64,000 nucleotides of DNA, taken from contig PTFA01000396.1 of NCBI GenBank assembly GCA_003342895.1, positions 369,584 through 433,583 on the forward strand, given 5' to 3'. The position numbers were made by a program, and so were the translations under genes. How positions within the stretch are numbered: position 1 is the first letter of the stretch; every line of letters starts with the position of its first letter. Under the pieces are notes generated by a model. It saw only the letters and a list, made by a program, of their open reading frames with translations. It had not been told where the DNA came from and did no database searches. Source of the DNA: Casuarius casuarius. Its lineage: Eukaryota > Chordata > Aves > Casuariiformes > Casuariidae. This document shows, piece after piece, positions 1-12,018 of this stretch.

Positions 1-2913
1 CAGCTAGCATAAAAGCAGGAAAACAGACACCACGGCCCAAGTGTGGAGACAGACTAATCTTTCCATACTCCCAGAAGTTACATAGCTCTTGGAACAAGAG
101 AGAGGGATTTAGGAGGCAGAAAAATACTGCATGGATAAAATCATTATGTATCATATAGAAATGATACTTTTATGGCCTGACTACGTGGGCAGCCAGCCTG
201 AGTTGAGCAAGAACAGAGATATTTGGCAGGTGAAATAAGACAGAGTCATAAAACAAAAGATAAAGAGGAAATTAGAACAATACAGCCAAAGAAGAAAAAA
301 GCCCTGTAACAGGGAGTACTAACTGATTTCCCCCCTCCGCCCTGCACAGGGACATGAAGGAAGCTTCTACCTTGGATTTGTTTGCTCTTTGCAGTTACTG
401 AAGGTTGTGCAATCCCAGGTGGGCAATCAAAGACAAACTGCTCCAGAATTCACCTGCAATAACATACCCTGACCACCAGCAAGGTCTTGTCTGGTTGCAT
501 GCATTGAGAAAAAGACCTAGCTAATAACAACGCATTGCTTGTAAGTAGCCTGGGAGCCCCCATCACCAAGTAGCACAAGCAGCTGTAAGAGCAGGTCACA
601 AGCGGAAGACACAGCACACCTTGTGCAGAAACAAACTGAGAGCACTAAACTTGCTCATCTGCTGAGCAAGTCATCTCTCTGTTACTCTGCTACAACAGTA
701 AGCGTTGCTTGCAAAGGATTAGACCATTTTTTATGGTTTTGCGTCCTCATTTTCCCCAAGAGAGTTTTATAAGTGCTCCCTGTGTGTTTGCTCACTTGAA
801 AAGCAGACACGGAAGCAGTCTGATACTGGGGGTTCCCAGATAGGAACACGATATGAAGGGAAATGATTTTCAGACAGCCTGTTTCAAAATCTTTGTTTGA
901 TTTTTATTAAACACATAATTAACTCAACTGCCTGAACAAACCGTGAGAAGAAAGCCCTTAAGTCAAAGATTTACAAAACTGCCAACTGTAAGAGTTCACA
1001 AGTCAGGTTCTAGAACAACCAAGAAATTGGCTTAAAACCCAACTCCCCCACCTGGACAACCACCCGGACCACACCTTCAGGCCTCGCTTAACAGCTAGGT
1101 TAGAAATAGACTGTGATTTTCCCGACAAGGGCTAAGTTTCTCCTCCAGGTCTCGTCACCTGGACCCCCTCAGCTGGGCTCTGCCTGTGAGAGCTCCCAAG
1201 ACTCACAGTAAATATCACAAGGCTGGACAACCCTGAACGTCACACCTGTGTCCCCAGTCCACACAGGTTCCCTGCTCACACGAGATTTATTCTATGCAGA
1301 AAACAAAAGAAACAGCACAGACAGCTACTGTCTTTGGAGACAGCTGGTTGAAGGCCTGAAGTGACCGGCAGCAGTTGCATAGGCTTAGGTGGCTGTGATT
1401 TGCAGGTCATATTTTTCAGCCTCCTGACCACTGTCTTGTAAGGCAGCAGAGAAAGCACATAGTCCCCTTTTCGATCCTGCTAAAACACAGGGTAATGGTG
1501 TTAATAAAGCCTTGACCAAATACGGGATGGAGGAGATGAGGCTTCCCCGCCTGTTCCTCCTGTGGCTGTGGCTGACACCAGTGTGAGAGCACGAGGCATT
1601 CAATGCACGATTCAGCAGAAGATAAGAGATGAGAACAAGGCCACCCAGCTCTGAACAAGGGGGACCGAGGACAGCAAGTGCCTCACGTGTGATCGAGGAT
1701 TGCACAAGCGATGCGCTCTCTGCCGCTCTACTATTCCCTTCATCATATCCCCCAGTTAAAGCTGGCAGGGGTAGAGGTACCTGCAGCACCTGCTGTCCCT
1801 GCCGTTGTTGGGCTGCACCTCCCCTTCTGCTCCTTCACCTCTCTAGCAGAGGGGGAACATCTCTGCGTCAGTGACAGGACAGGCTCCAGTACGTGGGGAA
1901 AGGGTCAGGCATCAGCCAAACCTTCCCAGCCCTGTGATCACAGGTCACCAGCCCTCCCACTCTGGGCTGCAAGGGCATGTGGAGACGGACCTCAGCACTT
2001 CGATCCCCAACCATGTGCCGCTTCCTCTCCCCAAATTAGCATCTCCCTGCAGCAAAAGTATCCCACTGCAGAAAGCAACCTGATGCCTGCTTGTGGTCCC
2101 ACTGGGCAGAGAGAGACAGCAAGATACGTTGCTCCTGGGGGTATTTGGTTCAGAAGGGAGAACTTGTGACTGGCTCATCCAACACAGGGACGACACAGAG
2201 GTCGTTCTGTTTGCCCGGTGGGACGCTATATGAACAACTGTGCTCAAATAGTTTACAAAACCCCCAAAACACTTTCATAAAAACCGGTGTTAACTTGTGG
2301 AAATCCCTGCAGGATAGACTTGCTGACCCTTATTTGATAAGCCTCAAAGAAAAAAAAAGTTCTTCCAAATACAGAGGATGGGCCTCTATTTCTCAAGGCA
2401 CTAAGTCCACTGAACTACTTTTCCGATAAGTAATATTTCTCAACTTCCACCACACTGCCCCTCCTTCCCTCAAGCTATTAGACCTTTCTTCTCAAGTAGC
2501 TGTCACAGAAGTGAGATTAGACACCAAGTCCCAGCCTGCCCTGAGGTTCTGCCATGAATGTGCCTGGCAGGTCTGCCCAGGCAGGGTCAGAGAGGGGATA
2601 TCCAAAGGTCCAGTGTCACTTAGGGTGGAGCCTGCCCAACACCGGCCAGGGTAGAGTAGAAAGATCCCCCCAGGCAAGGTCTAAACAGGATTCAGGACAT
2701 GGCCCATACTGCTCCATGGCTAGCCGACCCTCCAAAGGGCACAGGGACGGGCAGAGGCCACGGAGAGCAAACATGAGCAGAGCCACCACGGCCTCTTGGC
2801 ACCACGCATCGAAAGCGCTTATCCCACGCTCCAACCTCGTGCTCCTCCTGCCAGGATACACACTCAGGCACCCAGTCTGGCACCCTGTGCCGTCCTGCAG
2901 ATGTCTGTCTTAC
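1..2913 (-). other. TRABD2A: TRABD2A intron downstream of the recognised exon (partial)
   Basis: This is intron by position: it begins at the GTAAGA donor and runs off the window. I looked on the minus strand for the following TIKI exon, which should encode the segment with the second GxxH motif, and did not find it, so the gene continues outside. Short open frames on both strands look like chance. No clear mobile element was recognised in it. Confidence 0.7.
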
Positions 2914-3474
2914 CTGGGAGAAGTTCAGCCCATTGAGGGGGTGGCATTGTTCCTCCACCTTCTCCACAGCACCCGTTTGCTTCCTCAGCCGCTCCGCTTC
3001 CTGGGCCAAGTACAGGTCCAGGACGGGCACGCCTCGCGACTTGATGTCCACCTCAGTCAGAGAGTTCACCATCAGCATCACCCATACTGGCCTCTTCCGC
3101 TCCCAGTTGCCAGCAATGGCGTTGAAGAGGTAGTCTGCGTACAGCCCCTTGCCCCGCTGGTCCGGGGTCATCCACAGCGGCATCATGAGCTTGACGTACT
3201 CCAGGTGCCGCTTGAGCCGGTGGTAGATGTCGTGGGGCAGCACGTCCTGGAGGTTCTCCCCCTGGGGCAGCAGCTGGCAGCTGGTGAGCGCGGAGATGGT
3301 ATAGGGGTCAGTCAGGTCCAGCTCAAAGTACACGATGTGGCTCTGCTGGAAGGCCCTCTTGGAGTTCTCAGGGATGAAATCCCAGACGCGGGTGTACGGG
3401 ACATGGATAGTGCCGAAAAAGTAAGACGGGGGATCTCTCTTGATAGTCCACAGGAAGGAGTTCAGCTCGCTTTG
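2914..3474 (-). CDS. TRABD2A: TRABD2A (TIKI1) internal exon, Wnt-cleaving metalloprotease, partial
   Basis: TIKI proteins are membrane-tethered, metal-dependent proteases of the TraB/TIKI fold. They clip the N-terminus of Wnt ligands in the secretory pathway or at the cell surface and so dampen Wnt signalling. The exon encodes 187 codons, starting [20 protein letters not shown] and ending [10 protein letters not shown]. Near the start is the first GxxH motif (GTIHVPY), followed by the conserved acidic stretch [11 protein letters not shown], then [20 protein letters not shown] and [15 protein letters not shown]. An N-glycosylation sequon (NFS) sits at the exon end. The boundaries are clear: a pyrimidine-rich CCCCCAG acceptor precedes the first CAA codon, and CTCCCAG is followed by the donor GTAAGA. 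The exon is an exact multiple of three, phase 0 at both ends. The second GxxH motif, the rest of the protease domain, the C-terminal membrane anchor and the signal peptide belong to other exons not seen here. No frame damage is visible. TIKI family membership is near certain. The A rather than B paralogue rests on remembered differences such as AEKVEEQ-type and [11 protein letters not shown] segments, and is likely but not proven. Confidence 0.93.
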
Positions 3475-6400
3475 CTGGGGGAGAGGGAGACACAGCAGAA
3501 TAAACACCAGCATTCCCGCCCAACCACAGGAGCACGAGGGCCAAGGGAAACAGCGCTAGGCAAGCAGGTCACCTGGCTCAGCAGCTTGCCAACACTGACT
3601 TTTCCTAAAGAGGCTTTGCTCACACAAAGGGTATTCTTGGAGCATCCTTTTCTCAGGCTTTGAGGTCAAAACTCAGTTTTCATTAGTTAAAAATGTAAGA
3701 GGCATGGCCCTGGATTTCTCCTCCTGAAAGGCAACACCGGGCCTGCTCAACAGCTATGCTGCCCCTGCTCAGCACCAGCTATCTGCCAACACCAGCAACG
3801 GGGCACAGCCCAAGCGGGCAAAGCTGCAGGCAAGGCACTTATCCAGCTTCCACCCTGTAATGAGTCAGAAGCTGGCATGAGTTTGCTGAAGCAGAGCAGG
3901 ACAGCAGGGTTTCAATCACCTTCACCTTGACAACTCTCACTTCAGCACAACAAGGCGCCTTTCCTCAAGGAAACTGCCTTGACACTTACTTGGAGGGTGC
4001 CACAGCACCTCTGGAGAACTTCCCACTCTGAACAAGACATTAAATGAACTAGTAACACAAAATACGACTAGGAGGAAGACCTGGTGGACCAGGCAGGAAC
4101 ACTGTCTTACAAGCATGTGGCACATGGCAGACATATACAGTCAAATTCTCATTTTCTGAACAATGAGAAGCACATGCAATATTTTGGAAAATAAGGGAGG
4201 AAACTCTGCCAGCCAAACAGCCCACAGTTTCAGGACATCCTCTTTTAACCGGGGGGGGGATCACTGACCTCTTTCTTAAGATCAAAAAGCACCAGGAAGC
4301 TAGAGTGAGACTTCATATATTTGTTTTGCTGCTTTATGTGTCTCACAGCATCCTCATGAACACCAAAACGCAGGACTGCGCCAAGCCCTAGGCTATCTCC
4401 CAGGACAGAAGAGTAGATGAGGCAGAACCGACCCTGTTTGTTCCGTAGAGCCAAGTCATTTTCCACCACCACCATGACTGACATCACCTTCAGGGCTGCA
4501 CTGCTGGTGCAGTGGTCCTTGCAGCAGTGATGGACACAAGCAATTTCTATCTGTCTCCACAGACAGGAAGAAGTAGCCTTTGCATGTCTAAGTCCTTTGC
4601 ACATCCTGTCTGCACAGACGGGAGAGGCTTCCAGATGCACTCAAACATCTGGCCAGGCTTTAGCTAGCAGATAACTCTAACCTCAGCTCTGAGGCTAAGT
4701 GTGCATGTGTGCTGATCTAAGATGCCTGCCTGACTGCCAAGTGCAGAACAGGCTGCTTGGAGGAATTTATTGGAAACACATTGCCTATAAATTTCTGATA
4801 GTAAAGAACTGGGGTTAGAAAGGTTAATCCTAAAGATTGCTCTGCAATGGCTCATCCCAGACAGCGCTCTCCAGGAGCTCTCTACGTCTAACCCAGGCCA
4901 CAGATCAGGCAGCACTTCAGCAAAGCACTATCGCCAGTCCGGCTTACTGGCATGGACTCACAAACCAAGTAAATCCCATCGAGCTCTTCAGACATTTCTG
5001 CGGCATGTCGGAGATCTGAAAGACACACCAGAGACCTGAGCTTTGGTAAGTATCTGTCTTGCTAAGACTGGGCTGCATCTCTGGATCCTACAGGACAGTC
5101 CTGGCACACACTCCTGAACGACTGACCTTAAAAACGTTCTTAAGGCTGAATAAACACTATCTATACTGTTCACTCTCTATAGGAGCTGAAATAACTAAGT
5201 AGTCCTCTGGGCAAAGGAAAAGCTAAAGACCACAGAGTGAAAAGTAGAGAAGATATAAGAGGGTCAGATAGGTATGGATTTGACATAGACCCAGAAAGAA
5301 CAAGGGAAAATTAATATGCAAAGGCAAACAAGAGGGATACCAGGCAGGGCTTTGGGTTAGATATAAAAGCTGAGTATTTGAGCTCAGAACACGCTCCTTG
5401 CTGTAAGGGAGATGCTGCAGAACTCATCCCTCAACTTCCACAGTCTCTGCCTTCGTTAAAAAAACCAAGAATACATTCCCCCTGTAAAATGTACCTTTCT
5501 AGAATGTCTGCTTTCTAGAAGAGCTCCATGCAACTTCCCTCTTCTTTCAGTTATACCACCCCAAATTTCTAGGCTTTTTTTTTTTTTAACAGGTTCCTAA
5601 ATTTAGGCAAATCAGTCAAACTTAGCTGCCTAAATAAGTGAAGGCATTTGAAGAAATGTGCTCATTAACCTTGGTGCAATTTTCAAGATAATGAAGTCCC
5701 TTTAAGAAGCAAAGGCTTTGATTCACCAGCATTTTACAGTTGACCAGTGCAGTCACTAGTCCAGAGGGAAAAATGGGAGGAAACTTCACCGTGGTGAGAA
5801 ATCGACCGGAGGTGGATGGCAGCCAGCAAGGAGGAATGACCAGCAGGGCTACTTTCTACCTGCAAGTAAACAGAAAGACAGAAGAGGCACCTAGGACAGG
5901 CTGGGAGGTCAGCACTCCTTCACTTCACACAAGTCTGGTCGCGTACGTGACAGACAGTGCACGAGCAGAGCCGCGATGGAAAGGAGTCTTAAGGAACAAG
6001 TTGCCACCAGCCAGCTCAGTTCAGCTCCTGACTAAACCCTGCCGGAAGGCGCAAGCCCAAGAGGATAGTATCAGGTTTTATGCAACTGTTGTATGCAGGG
6101 TGTCAGTGCTGTTCCGGACCACTGTAGCAGCTTAGCTAGAAGGGTGTTTGGCATCACGCTTTCATGTTTTCCTCTGCAAATCCCCATGGCTTTTGTAATT
6201 AGATCCTGAAAGCACGGCTATACTGCTTAGCTATGAACAGCACTGCTGACAGACCACACAGGCCATCAAGCAGAAAGTAAATGAATCTTCCTTTAGAAGG
6301 TTTACGGCATGGCAAGTAGAAGAAAACAAGCTGAGGCCTAGCAAAACTCCTCACGAAGTCCTCAAACTCCTCAAAGAGATCAAGATCCTACAAGAAGGTG

Positions 6401-9400
6401 CAACTGGGTATTCCTGCAGGCACTTCCACACCAGCGGCTGCAGCCACTAGCCTGGCCACGTGTCCCAAGTGCTTCTGTACGCTCCTGCAGCACCTACTTC
6501 CACGCCCAAGGCCCCGTGCATCTCTTGGTGCTTGTGCATGTTTCCCTCTAGCTTCAGAGAGGGAAAAGTGAGGGTGTATCTCTCCCGTAAGGCCGTAAAA
6601 GGGGAGCTGTTAAACAATGCACAAGGTGGCTGTGAGACAGCACAGGAGCAGTGGCACAGCTTGTTCACCATCGCACTATACGGAGGGCCTGGCAGCCCCT
6701 TTCTCTCACCTCATTTCACTGAGAGCACGCAGTAGATAAAGGTGCTAGAACCCAACCTCCCTTTGCAGTAGGATCCTTTTATGCAGCTCTTACATCAGAA
6801 AGGGGCTTAAAAAGCAGCATAAATTACAGCTACAGTAATGTCTCAGAGGCTTAAGTGAGAGTTGGGCTGTGCAGCTCCAGGAATTTCACTTACTTGTTGC
6901 TGATTTACCCAGAAGCATAACAGGAAAAAGTCAGGTTCATGTATGGATCGCCATGCACGCTGCCGTCTGCACTCTCAAATGTGCGGGTGGTGCTCAGCAC
7001 GCTGCTCATGTTCCCCCAGGAAAGCCGAGGGGCTAGGGGAAGGGCTGGAGGGGCAGCGTAGGGATAGCAGAACTCGACTCTGATTTTACTGCTGCACCGC
7101 AGACTTGAGGCTGTGTCACACCCTGCCGCGGCGCCTCCAGCTGAATCCCCATCCCAGCTGGAGATATTCCTGAGTGCTCGGCGCTGCGGCACTGTGCTGT
7201 CTCCCTGCCACGTCCCCAGGTGAAACCGATGACCTCCTTCCTTCCTTCCACCTGCTTCAGCACAACACAGGTTCTGACTCAGAGGTATATATATTTTTCC
7301 TTCCCAGTAGGTTTCTTCTTTAAGATGCCAAAAACAACTTCCAGATTCAGTTCATTTTGAACAGACATTGTTAGCCCCGACAGCTTGCTTTCCCATCAAT
7401 GTTTGTAGGACCACTATGGGATGCAGCCTGTAGTCTTGAAATACATAAATATTACTGCATTCATCAGCACAAATCATTTCAGGTGCTGACAATGATTCTG
7501 CTGGAAGACTGATACCAAACAGGATCAGAGAAATGGTCATCTTTCTCCTGAGTAATGACCCACATGATGCATTGACTAAGGTAAATAAAATCACTGAAAA
7601 CATCCAGAAAATACATAATGCAACAAAAAAATGGGAGAAACACAGAACATTTCCAATGGTGGCACTCTGAGCATCTAGAAAAGGAGCAACATAGTGAAGG
7701 GAACTTAACAAAAAAAAAAAATTCAAGAGAAGGTGGGATATAGGGATATTCAGGGATATAGGGAAGGAGGGCTCAGAGGGGAAGATCAGCTGCTGTCCAA
7801 AGACTGAGCAACTGGATGTGAACTCCAGAGCTGGGAACCTGTCCTGCCCACGTGACGAAGCAAGTCGCATCACTTCTGCTTCCGTCCACCTTCTCTCCAT
7901 CTCATCTATGCAGACTATAAATTTTTCAGGACAAAGTGTATGACTCACTATACGGGTGCACTGGGGCTTCAGCTTCCTCCAGGGCCCCTCGCCTCACCTC
8001 TCAACATCACAGCTGGATCTCCCAAATCTCAGTCCAGGATAAAGCTCTCTCTCAGTCCACAACAATATACTCTCTATTTTTTCCTGCTACAGAAGTCTGA
8101 GCATGTGGCATGCAATATCTCACCCAGGCAGCCCTTACTCCGTATATGGCTTTCTCACTCACTCCCATCTAACCTGGTGTCCTATCTTGTCATGCTCATT
8201 TATACCTTTTTGAGGCAAAGACTGTGTCTTTACTCACCACAAAGTGGCCCACGCACCTACGATAATGCACACAGAAATGCTAAACACATTTTTAATAGTC
8301 ATTATTTTGAGCTTTTGCCCACTTACTTACATTACTGACATGCTCTTAAACTCAATTTAAGACTGTAAGCAGAGCTTGCCTGGGGATAAACACTGCACTG
8401 GCTACAGCTATTAAAAGAACACAAATTCAGTCTCCACTTACCAACAGTGAAAAATAAGAATCAGACTTTCAACTAAAAAGCCAAGGACTGACAGCAGACA
8501 GATTGCTTGCTCTACTAAACTAAATACATGGGGAAAGATACCTGTTAAAATTAATTGGCCTCTTATCATGAACAATGCACCGTAAATTATTAACCAGTTA
8601 TAACCGCAAGCATTCTGCTGTTAATCCCTGGATTCTGGTTTTAAATTTTTCAATATACTCCAGTGTTTAGCAAAAAGAAAGCACCACTAGGACACATTAC
8701 TTAGTAACTGGGATATGACCCAAAGGATGTCAGCATCCTTTCTTTTAGATTAACTGTTTTCAAAGCTTTTCTTTTTCCAGTCTGTTTCCCAAAACAGACT
8801 GATGGGGCATATTATTTTCAACTATAATATGGAGTGACGATGAAAAAGCCCTCTGAAGAAATATTGTGCACTCATTTGTTAAAATAGCAATTCATCACTT
8901 TCAGGCACTGAGTTTACATATTTCTTTCAAGATTGAAGCTCTTAAAGGACCCAGCAAGAAGAAAGGCATAGCGTAATGCAGAGAGGTAAGAAAATGCACA
9001 AAAGTTCCTGTAAGAGGTGAAGATACAAACAAGCAAACAACATGCCTTCCATGAAGATGCAGGCACAAAGAGCAGTACTGTTTTCAAGGGGATGGAGTAA
9101 ATGTTAATACAGCATTTCACAATGATGTTGCCCTTACACCCAACACCTTTGCAGATAGCCACATGTCATTTCTAGGACAGTGTGGTTACCACCACTGCCC
9201 TAACGACCCTAGGAAACAGCCTGCCAATACCAAAACTACAGGTGGTCTTACATTTTAATGGCAGAGTAATCAGCAGATAATGAGATACCATTAACACATT
9301 TCACCTCCAGTTTTGCTGGTAACTGGCACATGTCCAGTCAGTCACTTTGACTCCTGAGGAAAACTCCCTGGATGTCCCACCAAGCCAGAGAATTGGTGCT

Positions 9401-10400
9401 TCCCCAATACCACTTCTGCACGGGCTCTCAGGGGCTCTCCCCTCCCTCTTTCTCATTCCCTCTAACTCTTCGCAGATGCACTCCAGCCCACAGCTTCATG
9501 CCCTAAAGAGGAAGGGGACACCAGAGGCTCAACCTGCCTTATCTCAGCGTCAGGGCCAGTCACCTAGAAATCCAGCTGACATACCGGTTCCAGCCAAAAG
9601 CAGACTGCAAGGCACCATCCCCGACATAGGGACTGAGCACCATCTAACCCAAGCTCGCGTAACTCAAGCTCGAGTGGACACCTCCAGTGAGTCACATGTA
9701 GCTTGACATAGGGTTAAGTCAGCAGTGCCCTAAATCCTGGGTTGCTGGTGGGGTGGCACAGCTGGAGGCAGCAGGGCCCTACCAGGGAGATGGGCAACAC
9801 ACTGGAGTGCACGCAGGGAGGACAGAGAAGAGAGATCATAGAGCACCTCGGGCCTTCTCCAGAGCTGAAAAGCTTTCTTGCTGCTCCCCTAGACCGCAAT
9901 CTGGATGTGGCACCTCCCTAGCGCTCCCTTAACAACTGTGCTAGAGGACCTGACCCAGTCTGGGGCAGGAGCTGAGCACAAGTGGGAGAACACATCCCAG
10001 GGCTGTCTTGTGTGCACAGCACCTGTGGTCAGGGTGGCTCCAAGTCCAAGCAGATGACAATCAGGAACCATCTACTTCCTTAACACTAAGTATGTTCAGG
10101 TACACTTTTCTGAAATGATTTTGGGTGTTTTCATTCAGAAACCTCATGGAGAACTGCTTGTTTTCATTACCTTAAGGAAATGACATCCTCTTTGTAGGTT
10201 TTACATTAGCCAGAATACCACCAGTGACTTGCAGCTGCGAGTCCTCAGCTGCACTTACCATTCACCTGGGCCAAGTCAGCCTGCGCTGCTCCTCAAGACT
10301 GTGATGAGGCTGATGAACTTAGAACTTAAAGCTTAACACACCCTATAACGATATTTCTGCTTAAGGGGCCGCATTTGCTGGTTCGGACCTCCTTCACCAT
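3475..10400 (-). other. TRABD2A: Presumed TRABD2A upstream intron, no coding exon recognised
   Basis: This stretch lies 5' of the recognised exon on the minus strand and begins with a good acceptor (polypyrimidine tract, then CAG). I see no further TIKI-like exon. It holds a run of nine G at 4251-4259, a short degenerate tandem of a GGGATAT-type unit near 7735-7765, and an L2/MIR-like fossil near 8.2 kb. It also holds a 198-codon minus-strand open frame (7352-7948) with hydrophobic stretches and no recognisable domain, which I treat as chance. Whether the whole stretch is one intron depends on exon 1 lying in or near the 10.8-11.5 kb gap, which is inferred. Confidence 0.5.
8195..8305. repeat. 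Degenerate L2/MIR-like 3' tail
   Basis: The stretch reads like the tail of an old amniote LINE/SINE: a GAGGCAAAGACTGTGTCTTT block followed by GCACCTACGATAATGCACA and an A-rich end. This resembles the widely seen pattern in which an 'aggcaggaactgtgtctt' block is followed by 'cacctacggtaatacaa'. The match is by eye, diverged, and has no clear target-site duplication. The family name is uncertain. Confidence 0.4.
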
Positions 10401-10827
10401 TCGTGGCGTTAAGCAAAGGCCAACAACCTATCCCTGGAAAGCGGAGCAGGCAACCAAGTTGCGTTGTGGAAGCCCGTGCTGCTCTAAGCGATGCAGCCCT
10501 TCGGGCAAGGCACACGCTCCAGTGAAGTGCTCTGCTGGGGCTGCTCCCAGGACCTTCCTCCCTGCTGTCACGACACCGGGCCTCCGAGAGGGGGAAGGCA
10601 AAGCAGGAGAGCGGGCTCAGGTGCAAAAGTCGCGATGGGCTCGTCTCCGTCGCACTCCTCCACCAGCACCCGCTACGCCCGTGGTGGCGCTTCCACCCGG
10701 CACACAAACCGCCCCAAAACCGCCGCCCCCGCCTTGGCTCCTCGGCTGCTCCCCGCCCGCCACCGGCCCCCGGGGGAGCAGGACGCGGCACCGAAACGCC
10801 CCTTTCCTCGGGCCGCCCGGGGCCGCG

Positions 10828-11456
10828 NNNNNNNNNNNNNNNNNNNNNNNNNNNNNNNNNNNNNNNNNNNNNNNNNNNNNNNNNNNNNNNNNNNNNNNNN
10901 NNNNNNNNNNNNNNNNNNNNNNNNNNNNNNNNNNNNNNNNNNNNNNNNNNNNNNNNNNNNNNNNNNNNNNNNNNNNNNNNNNNNNNNNNNNNNNNNNNNN
11001 NNNNNNNNNNNNNNNNNNNNNNNNNNNNNNNNNNNNNNNNNNNNNNNNNNNNNNNNNNNNNNNNNNNNNNNNNNNNNNNNNNNNNNNNNNNNNNNNNNNN
11101 NNNNNNNNNNNNNNNNNNNNNNNNNNNNNNNNNNNNNNNNNNNNNNNNNNNNNNNNNNNNNNNNNNNNNNNNNNNNNNNNNNNNNNNNNNNNNNNNNNNN
11201 NNNNNNNNNNNNNNNNNNNNNNNNNNNNNNNNNNNNNNNNNNNNNNNNNNNNNNNNNNNNNNNNNNNNNNNNNNNNNNNNNNNNNNNNNNNNNNNNNNNN
11301 NNNNNNNNNNNNNNNNNNNNNNNNNNNNNNNNNNNNNNNNNNNNNNNNNNNNNNNNNNNNNNNNNNNNNNNNNNNNNNNNNNNNNNNNNNNNNNNNNNNN
11401 NNNNNNNNNNNNNNNNNNNNNNNNNNNNNNNNNNNNNNNNNNNNNNNNNNNNNNNN
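10828..11456. other. Assembly gap (629 N)
   Basis: The bases are all N. The gap is flanked by very GC-rich sequence (left edge ends GGGGCCGCG, right edge begins GCGGCCGCGG), which is typical of promoter-proximal DNA that drops out of avian assemblies. The true length is unknown. Any frame that crosses it is meaningless. Confidence 0.99.
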
Positions 11457-11579
11457 GCGGCCGCGGCTGGCCCCGGTGCCGCTGCCGCTGCCGGTGCCGG
11501 GGGGAAGTGGGCGGCTGCGCCCTCCCGGCCCGGGGCAGCCGAGCCCGCAGGCAAGGCAGCGCTCCCTGCCCTGCCGGCC

Positions 11580-11935
11580 CCTGCCCTTGTCCTGCCTGCC
11601 CCCGCCCTGCCTGCCCCCGCTTGCCCTTGCCCCTGTCCCGCCTGCCCCATCCTTCCCGCCTGCCTCCTCCTGCCTGCTCCCTGCCTCCTCCTGCCTGCCT
11701 CCTCCTGCCTGCCTCCTCCTGCCTGCCCCATCCCGTCTGCTCCCTGCTTCATCCTGCCTGCCCCATCCTGCCTGCTCCCTGCTTCATCCTGCCTGCCCCA
11801 TCCCGTCTGCTCCCTGCTTCATCCTCGCTGCTCCCTGCCTACCCCTTGCCTGCCCCTGCCCCATCCTGCCTGCCTCCTGCCTCATCCCGCCTGCCCCCTC
11901 CTGCCTGCCCCCATCCCGCCTGCCCGGGAGGCAGA
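11580..11935. repeat. Pyrimidine-rich CCTGCC minisatellite
   Basis: The plus strand is an almost pure C/T/G tract built from repeated CCTGCCTGCCCC, CCTCCTGCCTG and CTCCCTGCTTCAT blocks. Its most regular part is three consecutive 35-base units at 11721-11755, 11756-11790 and 11791-11825. Units 1 and 3 look identical, and unit 2 differs only at the CCCGTCTG versus CCTGCCTG positions. It abuts the right side of the CpG island and gap. Open frames rich in PASSCLP-like residues through it are translation artefacts of the repeat. Confidence 0.9.
11614..11639 (-). other. Predicted G-quadruplex motif
   Basis: Read on the minus strand this carries four G-runs of three to five bases with loops of 3, 3 and 5 bases, which fits the usual G3+N1-7 pattern. 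The plus strand shows CCCCC, CCC, CCCC and CCC at matching spacing. If TRABD2A starts in the adjacent gap, this would lie on its sense strand just upstream of, or within, the 5' end. Folding is a prediction from the pattern only. Confidence 0.6.
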
Positions 11936-11967
11936 GGTTGGCTGCAGCTTGCGTGCTGGGGGCTGCA

Positions 11968-12018
11968 GCATTGCACCTCCTGCAGCATTGCACCTCCTGC
12001 AGCATTGCACCTCCTGCA
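11968..12018. repeat. Three tandem 17-base repeats
   Basis: The unit GCATTGCACCTCCTGCA occurs three times head to tail without a mismatch. It is distinct from the CCTGCC minisatellite just to the left. No function is apparent. Confidence 0.95.

Noticed and set aside
2554..3663. 369-codon plus-strand open frame
   Set aside because: It lies antisense to the TRABD2A exon. High GC and conserved coding sequence on the other strand keep stops out, and it has no domain of its own.
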